A DNA stretch of 64,000 bases from Stromatinia cepivora (Eukaryota > Ascomycota > Leotiomycetes > Helotiales > Sclerotiniaceae): NCBI GenBank assembly GCA_014898415.1, contig RCTD01000010.1, positions 124,001 through 188,000 on the forward strand. Reading direction: 5' to 3'. The notes under the pieces are model-generated. The model was given only the letters and a program-made list of their open reading frames with translations, was not told the origin of the DNA and made no database searches. Position 1 is the first letter of the stretch, and every line of letters begins with the position of its first letter. Both the position numbers and the translations under genes were made by a program. Positions 1-11,055 of this stretch are shown piece after piece.

Positions 1-718
1 AATTAATTTGTGGGGGAAAGCATACAAATTGATGAAAATGCTTCTTCAAAGGAAACTTTTGAAACCTTTGTAAGACATGTTATTATTGAGGAAGAATTAT
101 AACAGAAGGCCGTTTGCGGCTACATACACTGGAGGACAAAAGGTTCTGTCTAGTCAAGGAAAGATTTGTTAGGTGGGAATCAATAATATTAGTTCCATCA
201 GTGCGACTGACCATGGGAATCTGATTCATTGCCTGAGCGATGGAGCAATTGAGCATCTATGAAGAATTCAATCCTGGGTGAAGGAAGAAAAGAAAATCTT
301 GATATGCAGTATCTTCACTACGAACGGAAAATTGTGCGAGATAAATCGAGAGAATTTTATTGTCATAAGAGAGTGTGTGACTAAGTGAAGTGGTCTCGGA
401 GTCGATTGTTCCTAAACCCTGAGGTGAAAGACTATATTATATGATCGTTCTGTGGTGCCAATCAAATAGCCAATCCTGATTCTCGAGCATGCTGACGAGA
501 CCGATTACCATTATTCTAATAATTCTAAACAATGTCCCAAGACCATAAACTCCAATTTTCCAATGCCTTCATATACACCGATCCTGCAATCAAGAGCCAC
601 TATTTGATCCCTCGTCAATGCCCGGTATCTCTTCTTAACGTCAGATATTCCGCCATCGACAGGTAAAACCTCTTGAAGGCGCCAGTTTTCCATTTCATCT
701 CATCATCGAGATCGATTC
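1..718. other. Left-edge intergenic stretch
   Basis: No gene could be supported here. It is the 3' flank of the inhibitor gene that follows. A 31-codon open stretch ending with TAA at 100-102 could be the tail of a gene lying to the left, but a TAA at 4-6 in the same frame and the lack of a convincing splice acceptor prevent a call. Confidence 0.5.
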
Positions 719-1057
719 TCAGTTATTAGCGCTAACAATTTGGTCCTCTTCGATAATAGCATGATAATCATTTCCCCACGACTGAACAGTGACGAGGACT
801 TGGGCTGGAGCTTTGGCCGCAAATCCTCTGTCAAAGCAATTAGATACATACACGGACAGTTGGTTTAAGCATACTTACTTGATAAGTATGTACTCGTGTG
901 TAATCATGCCTCCGGCAGCCTTGATCGCATCCATAGCCTTTTGTACGACATCATCTGGAGTGTTGTCAGGATATGAGACAATCACTGCCTTTTGAGGCAA
1001 TGCTGCGCTCAACGCAGCGGTTGCAAATATGAAGGTAGAGAGTAGAGCGAGCTTCAT
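719..1057 (-). CDS. Small secreted peptidase inhibitor I9-like protein
   Basis: Two exons (1057-879 and 827-719) joined over an intron with GTAAGT donor and CAG acceptor give 95 residues. The start at 1057 is chosen because it begins a clean signal peptide (MKLALLSTFIFATAALSAA); an upstream in-frame ATG at 1090 would put charged residues before it. The mature part has the layout of inhibitor I9/propeptide proteins (yeast Pbi2, Pleurotus POIA1 type): VIVSYPDNTPDDVV, then an amphipathic helix, a GG turn, THEY, and a C-terminal strand ending EEDQIVSANN. Such proteins inhibit or chaperone subtilisin-like serine proteases. Most fungal copies are cytosolic, so the signal peptide suggests action in the secretory path or outside the cell. 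It is divergent from PCF11. Family call is by motif only. Confidence 0.72.
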
Positions 1058-1829
1058 ATTTTTAAAAATTGTTAAATCTTGGTGTATCAATATAGAAAAG
1101 GTTCGACTGTTGATTGATGATTAAAACCAGGAGACAAAGAACATGGATCGAGATATGAGGATAGTACGGAGTTCTGGGATGACCATATGACCAGGGTTGG
1201 TGCTAGCGGTACGATAGTGTGATTAGGTAATTAATTATCTCTTAGTGCCTCAGCCATCCATTATTAGTTTGATCTTGTAAACTCCCAGGTACATTAAACA
1301 TGAAATTGATCAACATCGTCGCATGTCTACAAACGAACATCTTTGAATTTCAACTTCAAAGCAACTTGAATCCTTCGAAAACCTCGAAAGTACAGTAACT
1401 TACACGTCGAACCTTCACGAAGTCTGCACAGGCAACAACGGCGGAACTAATAAACTTGCGGGAGATCTGAATTTGGAATTTGGGAAGGAGGATAAAGGCG
1501 TGGGGCATCAAGCAATCTGTAAGGACTGGGCCTCAATAGGAAGAAGGAATTGAATACAGAGAGTTGAGGGTTACAGAAGGATTTCGGAAGCATTGGCAGT
1601 CATCAAAATACACACTTCTAGTTCTTCTCGAGTTGAATACTTTTGCATGGTACTAGTTAGCTGTTGTTTAAAATCTCCTCCTTGTTTAATCGAGTCTGTG
1701 GAGATTGGTGGTTTTTCACGACAAAGACCTTTTTTTTTTCTGTGGCTGTCTTTCATCATCAAGATCATCATTACAAGCTTTCACACCTTTGCAACCTTGC
1801 AAGCTTTCGCGGCTTCCCTCTAGCCCATC
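1058..1829. promoter_or_regulatory. Divergent promoter region, inhibitor gene / PCF11
   Basis: Non-coding stretch between two divergent start codons. The part just before PCF11 (about 1720-1815) is T/C-rich on the plus strand, as is usual before fungal starts. Open frames at 1571-1852 on both strands overlap this leader and have no recognisable content. Confidence 0.5.
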
Positions 1830-4169
1830 ATGTCATTTGGAGTCCCTTCTGATGAGGTAGCGGAGGACTACAAAAAAGCCCTTGAAGATTTGACTATGAA
1901 TTCGAGATATGAGATCAGCAATCTAACCGTTATAGCAAAAGAAAACACAGAACATGCTTTGGCCATTTCAGAGGCATTGAAGAACCATATAAAACAGGTA
2001 GGATAAATATTCTCATTTTGTAATACTAGCAAAGCCTAGTAATGATAGTTGTGCTTTGCTTTGTGCCTACATTTTACTTCCATTACTTACGAGTTAATGA
2101 CAGACTTCTCCGCAAAAGAAATTACCTGCTTTCTACGTCCTCGATTCCGTTGTCAAAAATGTTGGGACACCTTATACCCTCTTCTTCGGTCGGCAACTCT
2201 ATTCAACTTTCATGGAGGCATATGCTTTGGTTTCTCACGATGTGCGAAGGAAAATGGATGAGATGCTGAAAACTTGGAAAGAGCCCGTACCTGGCTCTAT
2301 AGATACGCGCCCCGTATTCCCTCCAGAAGTAACTCGGCCCATCGAAAATGCTCTTATAAAAGCCAGAACCTCTGCTCTCCAACAAGAGCAATTGAGAAGT
2401 CAACAGCAGCTCATGAATCGAGGTCGATCCGCTGTAGGTCAGGCTCCTTATCGCAACACGCCAACCCCTCCAAATTCATCACGTCAGCCTCTTTATCCAT
2501 CCCCCGGGCATCCTGGATATCCTCAACAATACCCTCCCCCAATAAATGGCCAACAATATAACAACCAAGTCAATGGCCATATGCAACATGGACTTCCTCA
2601 GGTGTGTGAAGTATTCCTCACATTCCCCGCTTAATACTAACACTCTCAAGCGACCGCCTCCAGTTCAACAGTATCCTCAACAGTCAGGCATCTCAGCATC
2701 GTGGCAGCAATCACAGCCTCAGGGATATCAATCACCAGAGGCAAGCGTAGATGCATTGAACAGGGATATCTCCTACCTCATCATCTCTTCAAAGGCAGAA
2801 TTCGCCCAGAGCCCGTATGATGGTAGTATACAAACAAGACTGAAAGCCTTGCTTGACTTACAAACCATTCTACAAACCCAAAGGCTCCCGCCTGATCAAA
2901 TAGCAATGATAAAAGACCAAGTTGCGCAACTATCTGGTCAATCCCAGCCAGTCTCAAAAATCCCATCCCCTAGGCCAGCACCTGTAGCTACGCCAGCATC
3001 CCAACCTCAACCGCAACCAACTTTAAGCTCTTTGCTGGGCCCTGGTGGGTTGGCTGCTCTGTTAGCTCGACAGTCTGCAACATCACAGATACCCACGCCT
3101 CCACCCACTCAAGCTGCTGTCTCAATCCGATCTCCTCAACCACAGCATGCAGTACCTTTGCAATTGCCCTTCCAACCAGCTTCCTCAACACCTGTTCCGG
3201 CATCCGTGCCGACACCCGCAGCAGATCCCAACTCCCTACTGGAAAGACTTCGAGCTGCTGGTATGCTGCCCTCAGTACCAGCAGTAACAAGCACACCTAT
3301 TCAACCACCAAGTGTTTTAGGCGGCACTATTCCCGCCGGGTTTCCCCCATCCCTGCCCTTCATAAGTGCACCTCCCGTTTCGAGGACGCCCCTTTTAGAA
3401 ATTCCTAATGATGTCGTTCTGAAGCCAGCATCATTGAAAATGTAGGAGCATTCACGTAATCAAACTTTCATTCTCTGCTAACAATCCCAGGTTCCGTCCC
3501 CATCTCATCTCCAGTCTCTATGAAAAGCTTGGCGCGCCTTGTACCCAATGTGGACGACGTTTCCAATCGGACGCAGAGGGCCGAAAGAAGAAAACTGCTC
3601 ACATGGATTGGCACTTTCGTGTTCACCAGCGAATGGCTGAAGCCGAGAGGAGAGGCCAACATCGAAGTTGGTATGTTGATGAATTGGTAAGTAATCACGC
3701 TACTATTTCTCTCCCAAAATCTAATACACCACACAGGACTGGATAAATCGCGAGAACCAGAAGATGATCTAGTGAACGATACATCGGATAATACTCATGG
3801 TGTTACCAGCTCTTCTTCTGCTGCGAATGCAAAGCCAAAACTTCAATATCTAGCGGTGCCAGATGATCCTGCTCTTGCTGGCAGTGTTTGCCCTATATGT
3901 CAAGAGAAGTTTGAGATGAAATGGCTAGATGATGCGCAAGAGTTTGTGTGGATGGATGCCAAGAAAGTGGGTGATCGTATTTATCATGGTAGTTGTTATG
4001 CGGAAGCCACGAAAGACAGGGGAACACCTGAGCCAACAATTCTAGGCAAACGGAAGGCAGAGGTGAGTTCTCCATTGAACCCTTTCGAGTTTCGACCATG
4101 GATGATTATAATAACCTATGATAGGATCAGGAGCCCATATTACGAACGAGAATCAAGACAGAGGCATAG
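1830..4169 (+). CDS. PCF11: PCF11, mRNA cleavage/polyadenylation factor IA subunit (frame break at about 3743)
   Basis: Six exons: 1830-1997, 2104-2601, 2651-3441, 3491-3686, 3737-4062, 4125-4169. The protein starts with the RNA polymerase II CTD-interacting domain (residues about 1-135, with KKLPAFYVLDSVVKNVGTPY), continues through a Gln/Pro-rich linker, and carries two zinc-binding segments: CTQCGRRF with HMDWHFRVH, and CPICQEKF with HGSCY. This order is diagnostic of Pcf11, the CFIA subunit bridging the Pol II CTD to the cleavage complex in the nucleus. Exons 1-4 are in phase. Exon 5 read from the only good acceptor (3736) hits TAG at 3770-3772, while the conserved second finger lies in the next frame. 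One base is missing, best placed in the AAA run at 3745-3747. PCF11 is essential in yeast, so I suspect a sequence error; loss of the C-terminal finger is the alternative. Confidence 0.9.
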
Positions 4170-5124
4170 TGAGCGAATGGTGATGACTACTGACAACTGT
4201 ACTTATCAACCTTTTTTTACTTGGACCAACCACAGGCGCAAAATAGGAACGGAGGTCGATTTCTTGCATTACGCGAAGACTATTAGAGTGATGCATGTGC
4301 ATAAACAACATGCGAGGTGGGATATTGGCTTATGAAAGGAATTAGCATGCTTTCTTAAAATCATAAACATTTGTCATTTGCAGATGAAAGCAGCATAGAT
4401 ACCATGGAAATAAATTACAGTTAATATACAAAACTAAAACCATCAATGTACAAATATATCCATGTGATGTTATTCTCCTTACGAATAGTTAGGTGTTGAT
4501 GTAATGACATTGCATTTAGTTCTATATGAAGATGAGTCTTAACAGACGACGTGCGTCGAAGCAGATAAATCCAAAGAGCCCAACACATTTCAATGTTTGA
4601 ATCTCAATTCGACAAACATTCGAATGATCTCTCAAGCTTTAATGCCTCATGGCGCTTTCTAATGTCTGAATCTAGGTCCGATTATGGAATAGATATAACT
4701 TGGTATGTCTTCGATTGTCGCCTGATATGCTCCTCCCTCCCTTTCCTTTCAATACCAATCTCTCTTGCCTCTCTGTATGACTGCAGGTTTTTCCGTCATC
4801 AATACTTGTCTTTGAATGTAGATCCTGTACTACCTTCTTTACCTTATGTGGGCTGTGTGAGTTAATGCTAGTGCAGTGTCGTTTGGTGAAAAAGGGACAT
4901 TGCGATGGCCATTTTGGGGGGTGGAGAGCAGCTGGGGAGGAAATGGGGAGGAGGTTGATGTGTGGATGGAAGGGCGTATGGCAGTGGTTTTACAATGGAT
5001 TTGTAGTTGAGAATTGACTTATGTGAAATATAAAGTCAACACTTCGGCATTCGAACACCAACAGCAGCCAACCTTACATCAAGCAGGCATCTAACGGAAT
5101 CACACAACCTCACATATCCACTGG
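4170..5124. other. Intergenic stretch between PCF11 and the 5.1-kb relic
   Basis: It holds the PCF11 3' region. A 90-codon open frame at 4593-4865 has unremarkable composition and no recognisable motif. I see no RNA gene or repeat. Confidence 0.5.
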
Positions 5125-5551
5125 TTACAACATGAAGCATTTTTTGAGTCTCCGCGAGGTATTCGGTATCCTTGCGGCATCCTGGGAACGATCCATTAAT
5201 TCAAAAAGCTCATAGTTGGCTGCGCTGTGGATGTCCATAAATGCTATTCAAGCTGACTTATTGAATGGACCGCCTTTACGAATCTGGGCTATAAGCACCG
5301 AAGATGCATCGTCGCTGTTCAACAATAGACTTGTACCATCAATGAACTATGTAAACAGCATACAGAAAAAACTTCTTGTCTAATATTTTTTGATACTCAA
5401 AACTGACCCAGACTTCTGGAAATGCAGGGACAGGGAAGTACTCAAAAAAGAAGGTAATATTAAACATCCCACTTCTGGTGAACTGTCGGAAAACTTTGAT
5501 AAGTTCACACGAAAGTCTCATTGTGTCAACAAGAGCCACAAAAAAAAACAC
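5125..5551 (-). pseudogene. Unrecognised two-exon relic ending in a CaaX-like tail
   Basis: I do not recognise the family. Two open pieces (5551-5408 and 5346-5125) join in phase across a 61-nt intron with GTCAGT donor and ATAG acceptor. The joined frame contains one in-frame TGA at 5248-5250, after which it reads on for 41 residues with normal composition (MDIHSAANYELFELMDRSQD) to a TAA at 5125-5127. The last four residues are CFML, which fits a prenylation CaaX box. No good start was found; a T-run at the 5' end may mark an exon border. A decayed small gene is my inference; a chance frame cannot be excluded. Confidence 0.3.
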
Positions 5552-5730
5552 TGATTTATTTGTTACATAGACTTCTGTTCAGGTAAGTGCGTCCTTTTTT
5601 TGCACCATTCCGGAATCCAAGCCGAATGAAAGTGGTAACCAAATTTGACATTACTTCATCCGGGAAAAGCTCACGATCCAAACACCAAAATAACACCGCA
5701 CATCACCCTCAGCATTTGTCATTAACCTTA

Positions 5731-6630
5731 CTACAACCCACTCGTCTTCAACCAATCGCCAAAACTTTGGAGTCCTGAATGCTCCTTCTTCAAAGCATCG
5801 ATGTTAGCCGCATAACCTCTCTCTTCGAACCAAGTGAACATCAATCCAAAATCCTTTACCGCCCAAAGAAGAGTTGACCCAAGAAAATTAAATGTTTTCG
5901 GCATATCCTTTCCAAGTCTCGACTGAAATATCTCATTCGCTTCTCCGAATGTCAATTCATCGCCTGCTAGGCTGATGGCACGCCCATTGTATTCCTTCGA
6001 CTTGAGCAATGCCTGAGCCGCAAAATATCCAATATCGGCAGTCGCGACAATCTGGAGTTTGGTTGTCGGAGACAGAGCAGCACACCAAGCGGTTGCGAAA
6101 ACCTTGCCAGCGAATCCAGGGGCGAAGTTCTCCATAAATGCCACAGGTCGCAGGATGGTCCATGACATCTGGGTCCCTGCACTTTTCTCCTTCAAATATT
6201 TCTCGATATTGGCTTTGCTGATGAAATGAGGAATATTGGTAGGATCATTATCGGAATCATTGCCGTGACGATCCACAGATGTGAATACGAAGTGTTCTAC
6301 GCCATGCTTTATTGATGCGTCGATAAGAGCTTTACCTTTCTCTTCTTCGCTCGCGCCCGTGTTACCAAAATCCGTGTTGGGCATAGTAACGCAAAAGACG
6401 CGCTTGATTGGCTGAGGGGCCGCTTCGAAGATCGCTGGGCAGTCATCAAGATCACCTTGAAGGAGCTTGATCTTGTCGGACTTCTTAGCCTTCTCTGCCG
6501 CTGTCGATTCTAGATTGCGAGTTAAAGCAAATATAGTAATGTCAGACGATCCAACAGCAGAGAGAAGAGCATCAATTACCGCTCCCCCCTGCTTACCCGT
6601 CGCTCCAGTGATGAGAAATGTGTTTGACAT
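5731..6630 (-). CDS. NmrA-like NAD(P)-binding family protein
   Basis: Single exon of 299 residues. The start at 6630 is preferred over the in-frame ATG at 6666 because the Rossmann strand begins at once (SNTFLITGATGKQGGAV); the dinucleotide motif GATGKQG is at residues 9-15. Later features match the HSCARG/NmrA group of atypical short-chain dehydrogenases: a segment on acidic residues after strand 3 (LLQGDLDD), a VFTSVDRHG block and a TILRPVAFMENF block. NmrA in Aspergillus senses NAD(P) redox state and represses the GATA factor AreA; many paralogues have other or unknown roles, so a nitrogen-control function is not implied. Its leader contains the 15-bp minisatellite described separately. 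The gene appears intact. Confidence 0.85.
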   Translation of the reverse strand: MSNTFLITGATGKQGGAVIDALLSAVGSSDITIFALTRNLESTAAEKAKKSDKIKLLQGDLDDCPAIFEAAPQPIKRVFCVTMPNTDFGNTGASEEEKGKALIDASIKHGVEHFVFTSVDRHGNDSDNDPTNIPHFISKANIEKYLKEKSAGTQMSWTILRPVAFMENFAPGFAGKVFATAWCAALSPTTKLQIVATADIGYFAAQALLKSKEYNGRAISLAGDELTFGEANEIFQSRLGKDMPKTFNFLGSTLLWAVKDFGLMFTWFEERGYAANIDALKKEHSGLQSFGDWLKTSGL

Positions 6631-6680
6631 TGATTTGTTGATTTGATGATTTAGATATTTCACCAAGAGTTTTGTTGATG

Positions 6681-6890
6681 TTTAGTTTTTGCTTGTTTAG
6701 TTTTTGCTTGTTTAGTTTTTGCTTGTTTAGTTTTTGCTTGTTTAGTTTTTGCTTGTTTAGTTTTTGCTTGTTTAGTTTTTGCTTGTTTAGTTTTTGCTTG
6801 TTTAGTTTTTGCTTGTTTAGTTTTTGCTTGTTTAGTTTTTGCTTGTTTAGTTTTTGCTTGTTTAGTTTTTGCTTGTTTAGTTTTTGCTTG
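6681..6890. repeat. Minisatellite, 14 perfect copies of a 15-bp unit
   Basis: The unit TTTAGTTTTTGCTTG on the plus strand repeats 14 times without a mismatch. It starts 50 bp upstream of the NmrA-like start codon, so it probably lies in that gene's 5' leader or promoter. The period is divisible by three and both strands stay open: Phe/Ser/Cys/Leu on plus, Lys/Leu/Asn/Lys/Gln on minus. On the minus strand a 123-codon frame (6964-6593) runs through the array and overlaps the NmrA-like start in another frame. Perfect identity of copies suggests recent expansion and length polymorphism. Confidence 0.97.
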
Positions 6891-8173
6891 TTGCTTTCAT
6901 GCATGTTTGTTTGTCTTGCTTTGTCTGTTAGTTTGGTTGCTTTGCTAATGTTGCTTTGTGTCACATCTGTAACATGGAACTCATTCAGGATTCATGGCTT
7001 TATCGCTTGACAGCCATTAGCTCATAGTGCACCAATGGTGTATCATGTTTATCTCTATTACAAAAACGGCAGATTGACTTACCTTGACTCTTTTCAACTT
7101 TCTTAAATCTGATTAACTTCTTATCCAACACTGCCAATATAGCTTTCAGTGAGCATCGGTATTCCAATTACCACTACTTACAGGAACCGTCCGGATGGCA
7201 CTTCAAAAGTCGCAGTGCAACATTCTTCCCCTGGTCTCGGATGCGGGGTATCACGTGTGACACATTGATCTTCGGAGTCCAGTTATTGGTAGCCACTCAC
7301 GGCTATAACTTCAGCTCAAATCCGAAAGCTTGCAGCGAGGCTTTCAGTCAGCCTTGGCATTAATCAAATCAGAAGGTATCTGTTACTATTTTGGAATTGA
7401 TGGGTCCAGAGCTTCCAACCAGCCATCTTTCTCGAAAGACTGAAACGAAATGAATGCGTTTCTTCACTGAATTCGGCGAGATTCCTTCCTATTCTGCCCA
7501 CGGAATAACCGCATGTCAAAACACAACATTGAAGACCGAGAGGCTATCAGATCGTCGAATTTCAATTAGATATTGAAGTTTGTTGATTGTTGAATATGAA
7601 TTGGAACATTGAAAAGTATCTTGAAGTATGTGATTGTCGAATCTCATTTTAGATATTAAAAAACTAATATCGCCCATGGTGTAGTGTCATTGGCTGTTCT
7701 CACTGGAAATCTCCGCGCATCACTCAAAGTTTTATCGCAGCGACCGAAGGTTGCCGCCCAGTGTGAACTGATTGGCGTTGGGTTTCTACCCCTTTCATTT
7801 TACAAGCGGGTCATGATTCACGCCCAGCAGGCCTCGTAATAACAGAGGCTCAACATATGCGGAAAACCTTGCCAAAGACAAACGATTTGCTGTATCACTT
7901 CAGCTGTGTTTTCCAAATTATGAATCGAGATTGATTGCTTCGCCTCCACTTTTAAAACTGCCACGTCAAAAGGAATATTGACAGCAGGCATAAGAGCTAT
8001 GATATTGGAGGCTTAAGACAGGGAGGTATGTTGTATAAGTAGGTAGGAGTAGTCATGCTTTGATATATTTCACCATTACTTCCAGATATCTCATTCTATC
8101 GTGATCTATCATCAAAGCATATTTTCTTCTCACATTCGCTTGAAATCACCAGAGTTTTTCTCATAATCTCAAA
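6891..8173. other. Intergenic stretch with upstream region of the Cys-rich gene
   Basis: No coding feature could be supported. The last 100 bases before 8174 are C/T-rich and likely the promoter and leader of the GPI-type protein gene. Confidence 0.5.
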
Positions 8174-8940
8174 ATGCATTTCAATATTCTCATCGCAGCT
8201 TCCATTCTCGTGGCCTCTGCATCCGCGATAGCCCCAGAGGGTGTGCCCTACAAGTTAGCAGCAAGGTCCCTCAACTCAGCATATGGTCTCACTAAGCGTC
8301 AATCGGGCTATCAACCCTCTCAAACTTTCTGCAGTGGCACCGGCACTTGCGCAGAGGCATGCGGAACGGGCTATGAGACCTGTGCTTCGACTGATAGAGA
8401 CCTTCATTGTTTTGATCCTACTGCTAAGGAGACCTGTTGCCCAACTGGAACTGGTGGTTTGTCTCCTTCTCATAGTTCACATCTACCTATCTATTACATA
8501 GGCATAAGCAAAACCTAACATGTGATCAAGACTCTTGCTCCGAAGGCTACTACTGCACGCAAGCTACCGACCGCACTGTCTGGTGCTGTCCAGATGGCAT
8601 GGATCTTACCGCCTGCGCAGCTATCTACTCTTTAACCGGTGTCCTTCAATCCATCACACCCTCATCCATCGCGTCAGCAAGTGGCTCAGCCCTCCCAACT
8701 ACACCTGCAAGTGCCACAACAAGCGATATACTTAGTACTCCAGTTTACACAACAACTACTACACCGCCGGTGGGATCGCATGGCGCCACGAAGACGAGTG
8801 GAGGGAGTAATGTTACCCTTACGGGAAGTACCACGGCAACGGCTTCTCTACCGACATTTACAGGTATGGCGGGCAAGATGGATAAGTGGGTTGGAGGGAG
8901 CGTATTGGTTGCGGCGATTGGAATGGGGTTATTGTTGTAG
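8174..8940 (+). CDS. Secreted Cys-rich protein with Ser/Thr stalk and GPI-anchor-type tail
   Basis: Two exons (8174-8456, 8531-8940) joined over a 74-nt intron give 230 residues. A signal peptide (residues 1 to about 19, ILIAASILVASASA) is followed by a possible Kex2 site (KR before QSGYQP). The core has about 14 cysteines, including CFDPTAKETCCP and TVWCCPDGMDLTAC, in two similar halves (C..CC..C) that suggest an internal duplication. Then comes a Ser/Thr-rich stretch of about 70 residues and a C-terminal hydrophobic tail (VGGSVLVAAIGMGLLL) with no charged residue after it, as in GPI-anchored wall proteins. No named family is recognised. A plausible role is at the cell wall or plasma membrane; that part is inference. 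Confidence 0.8.
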
Positions 8941-11055
8941 AGTTTTGATTGATGCTCTAGCACAGATGGGGAAGAGGGGCTTTAATGGACTGATAGAAAA
9001 AGGGGGGAGTATGATTATAGGATCATTTTGAGTTCGGTTTATTGGACATAATATAATACGATTAGTGATGTCTATTGAAATGGCGGTAGCTAGGTTACTT
9101 TCGGCTGGATAATAATGTTTTATGGTTCATATTGGAGAATTATTTAGAATTATACTGTTTTCTCTTCATGGAGACTCGTGCTCTTTTCAAGTACGGAAGA
9201 TTATAGATAACATGTTTCTTGTAATGAAAGCTCTTCCAACTAATCCGATTGCCAGTTAACACATTTGGGAAAATCCACGGGATAGCTTTTAGACTATCTC
9301 ATATTGCAAAAGTAACCTCAGATTGCTTTCAATGTTTCAATTGACTTCCAACAGTAGAAAGAAAAATAATGGATGTACATATACTAACAATAGCTAATCA
9401 AGAAACCACAGAATCAACATTTGAATGCCCTATTTGACTTTCAAGATATAGGAACCAGCTCTGTGTCATGGAATACTTTAACTGTAAATTTCATGTGAAT
9501 TCATCCGCAGCATCATAGCTGAAATGATGAAAGGTAAAACTTTGTGATTTAAAAGACGGGGTGGGCGTTTGAAGTCAAGTCTACACTAGGAACTTGAGGC
9601 TTGAAACTTAGATACGGACAGAGGTATCTCGAATATGTCGAATACGGATGTCACTTGTCGGACATAGAAAACCGGAAGAAACGTATATTCCCACATGTTC
9701 TTTGTTTGCATCAACATTATGACATCAATCAAGGATAGTAGTAATCATGAACGCATATTGCTATGAATACTCATCAACAAAATCTCCGATACTATTCGCA
9801 GTAGCTGTTTTCGAAGTTCCAAGACATCACCAAGGAAAGTAGTACAGTCACGTGCTGATAATCCAATATTACATCGGACGAATGGAAGGTGTTGGTTGGT
9901 CATTTGGGTGAGATCATCTTCCCAAATGAATGTTGAGTGATGAATAAAAGAATTTTCGTCTTATTTGATGACTTGTGGATAATTTGAATCATTTTTCAAT
10001 TATTACACCCTTTCCATGAAGAAATGCTATAGAGAAATCACTCGATCTCTTATCTGAAATACTTTCGATACAACCTCAAAACGACTCATTTAGGAAAATC
10101 GACCTTTTCCTGCGAACGAGGCTTCAGCCCTTTGGGGACCCGCTTTTCAAATCCCAACTCTCCATCGATCTGCATTGCCCAGAAGCAACGTATCCTGGGC
10201 ATCCTTAAACCAACGAACCACATATAATCTTTCACATCCGCTTGACCGAAGGAACAGAGCGCTTTGAGCTCCTTGCATTTTCGAATTCCATTGTTTCAGG
10301 GGACTGATCACACTCAACTTTTTCGCTGGAATATTGTAATATTCATACCCACATCTCTTTCACATGTGAAGACGTGGACGACGAGATTGATCACGTCTGG
10401 TTCCGTGGCCGGAAAACAAAGTGGTTTTCACCTAGATTTATATTCTTGCAACTGCCTGCATCGTCTAACGAGCACTTCTTCCTTATTCACTGAAGTCTTC
10501 CTATCCTTGGAGAAATTTCTGGAGATAGATATTCTCATAAAAAAGTAAATCAAAGTATAAAGGTATGCAAAAGCTTTGCTGTTACTGTGCTGTCTTCGTC
10601 TGTTTCACTATCATTTGACTTTGATTGCTCAGGTATTAGAGCTTCGGCGTTGCGGATATCATACAAACTCGGAATATCACCCTAACTAGTGTACGGGAGT
10701 GGAGACCTGTATCGTGCATGGCCCATATGGCCGGATCCAGTTATCCAATGGTACTCTGCTTGGGCCGATGCAGAAGGCCAATTGCGGGGATATGGGGATT
10801 CCGATTATCGCTTCATGATACCGTGCTACCTCTAGATATAACCAAGGCTGTCGGTTGCTGCTTACCGTGAGCAACGGTGTTTTCATCATAAGACAGACTG
10901 CTTTCCCCCGAGAAGACTTTGTTGTATCTAGTCTAATGCCATCTTATTACCTTCACGATTGTCATTATTTCTACCGCACAGCATTGCGAGGCTTGAATAT
11001 CTGCACTTCTATTTCCCCATTATACGCATAACCATAAGGTTTCAAGCTGACCAAA
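8941..11055. other. Intergenic stretch before the carnitine acetyltransferase
   Basis: About 2.1 kb without a supportable gene. Open frames at 10264-10548 (plus) and 10686-10889 (minus) show no motif or codon signal. The region just before 11056 is the probable promoter. Confidence 0.5.

Noticed and set aside
1..102. 31-codon tail ending at TAA 100-102
   Set aside because: A stop at 4-6 in the same frame and no reliable acceptor; could be the end of a gene to the left but cannot be supported.
511..693. 60-codon minus-strand frame
   Set aside because: Lies in the 3' flank of the inhibitor gene, no motif, no splice context.
6672..7010. 112-codon plus-strand frame rich in Phe/Ser/Cys/Leu
   Set aside because: Created by the minisatellite; repeats divisible by three stay open on both strands.
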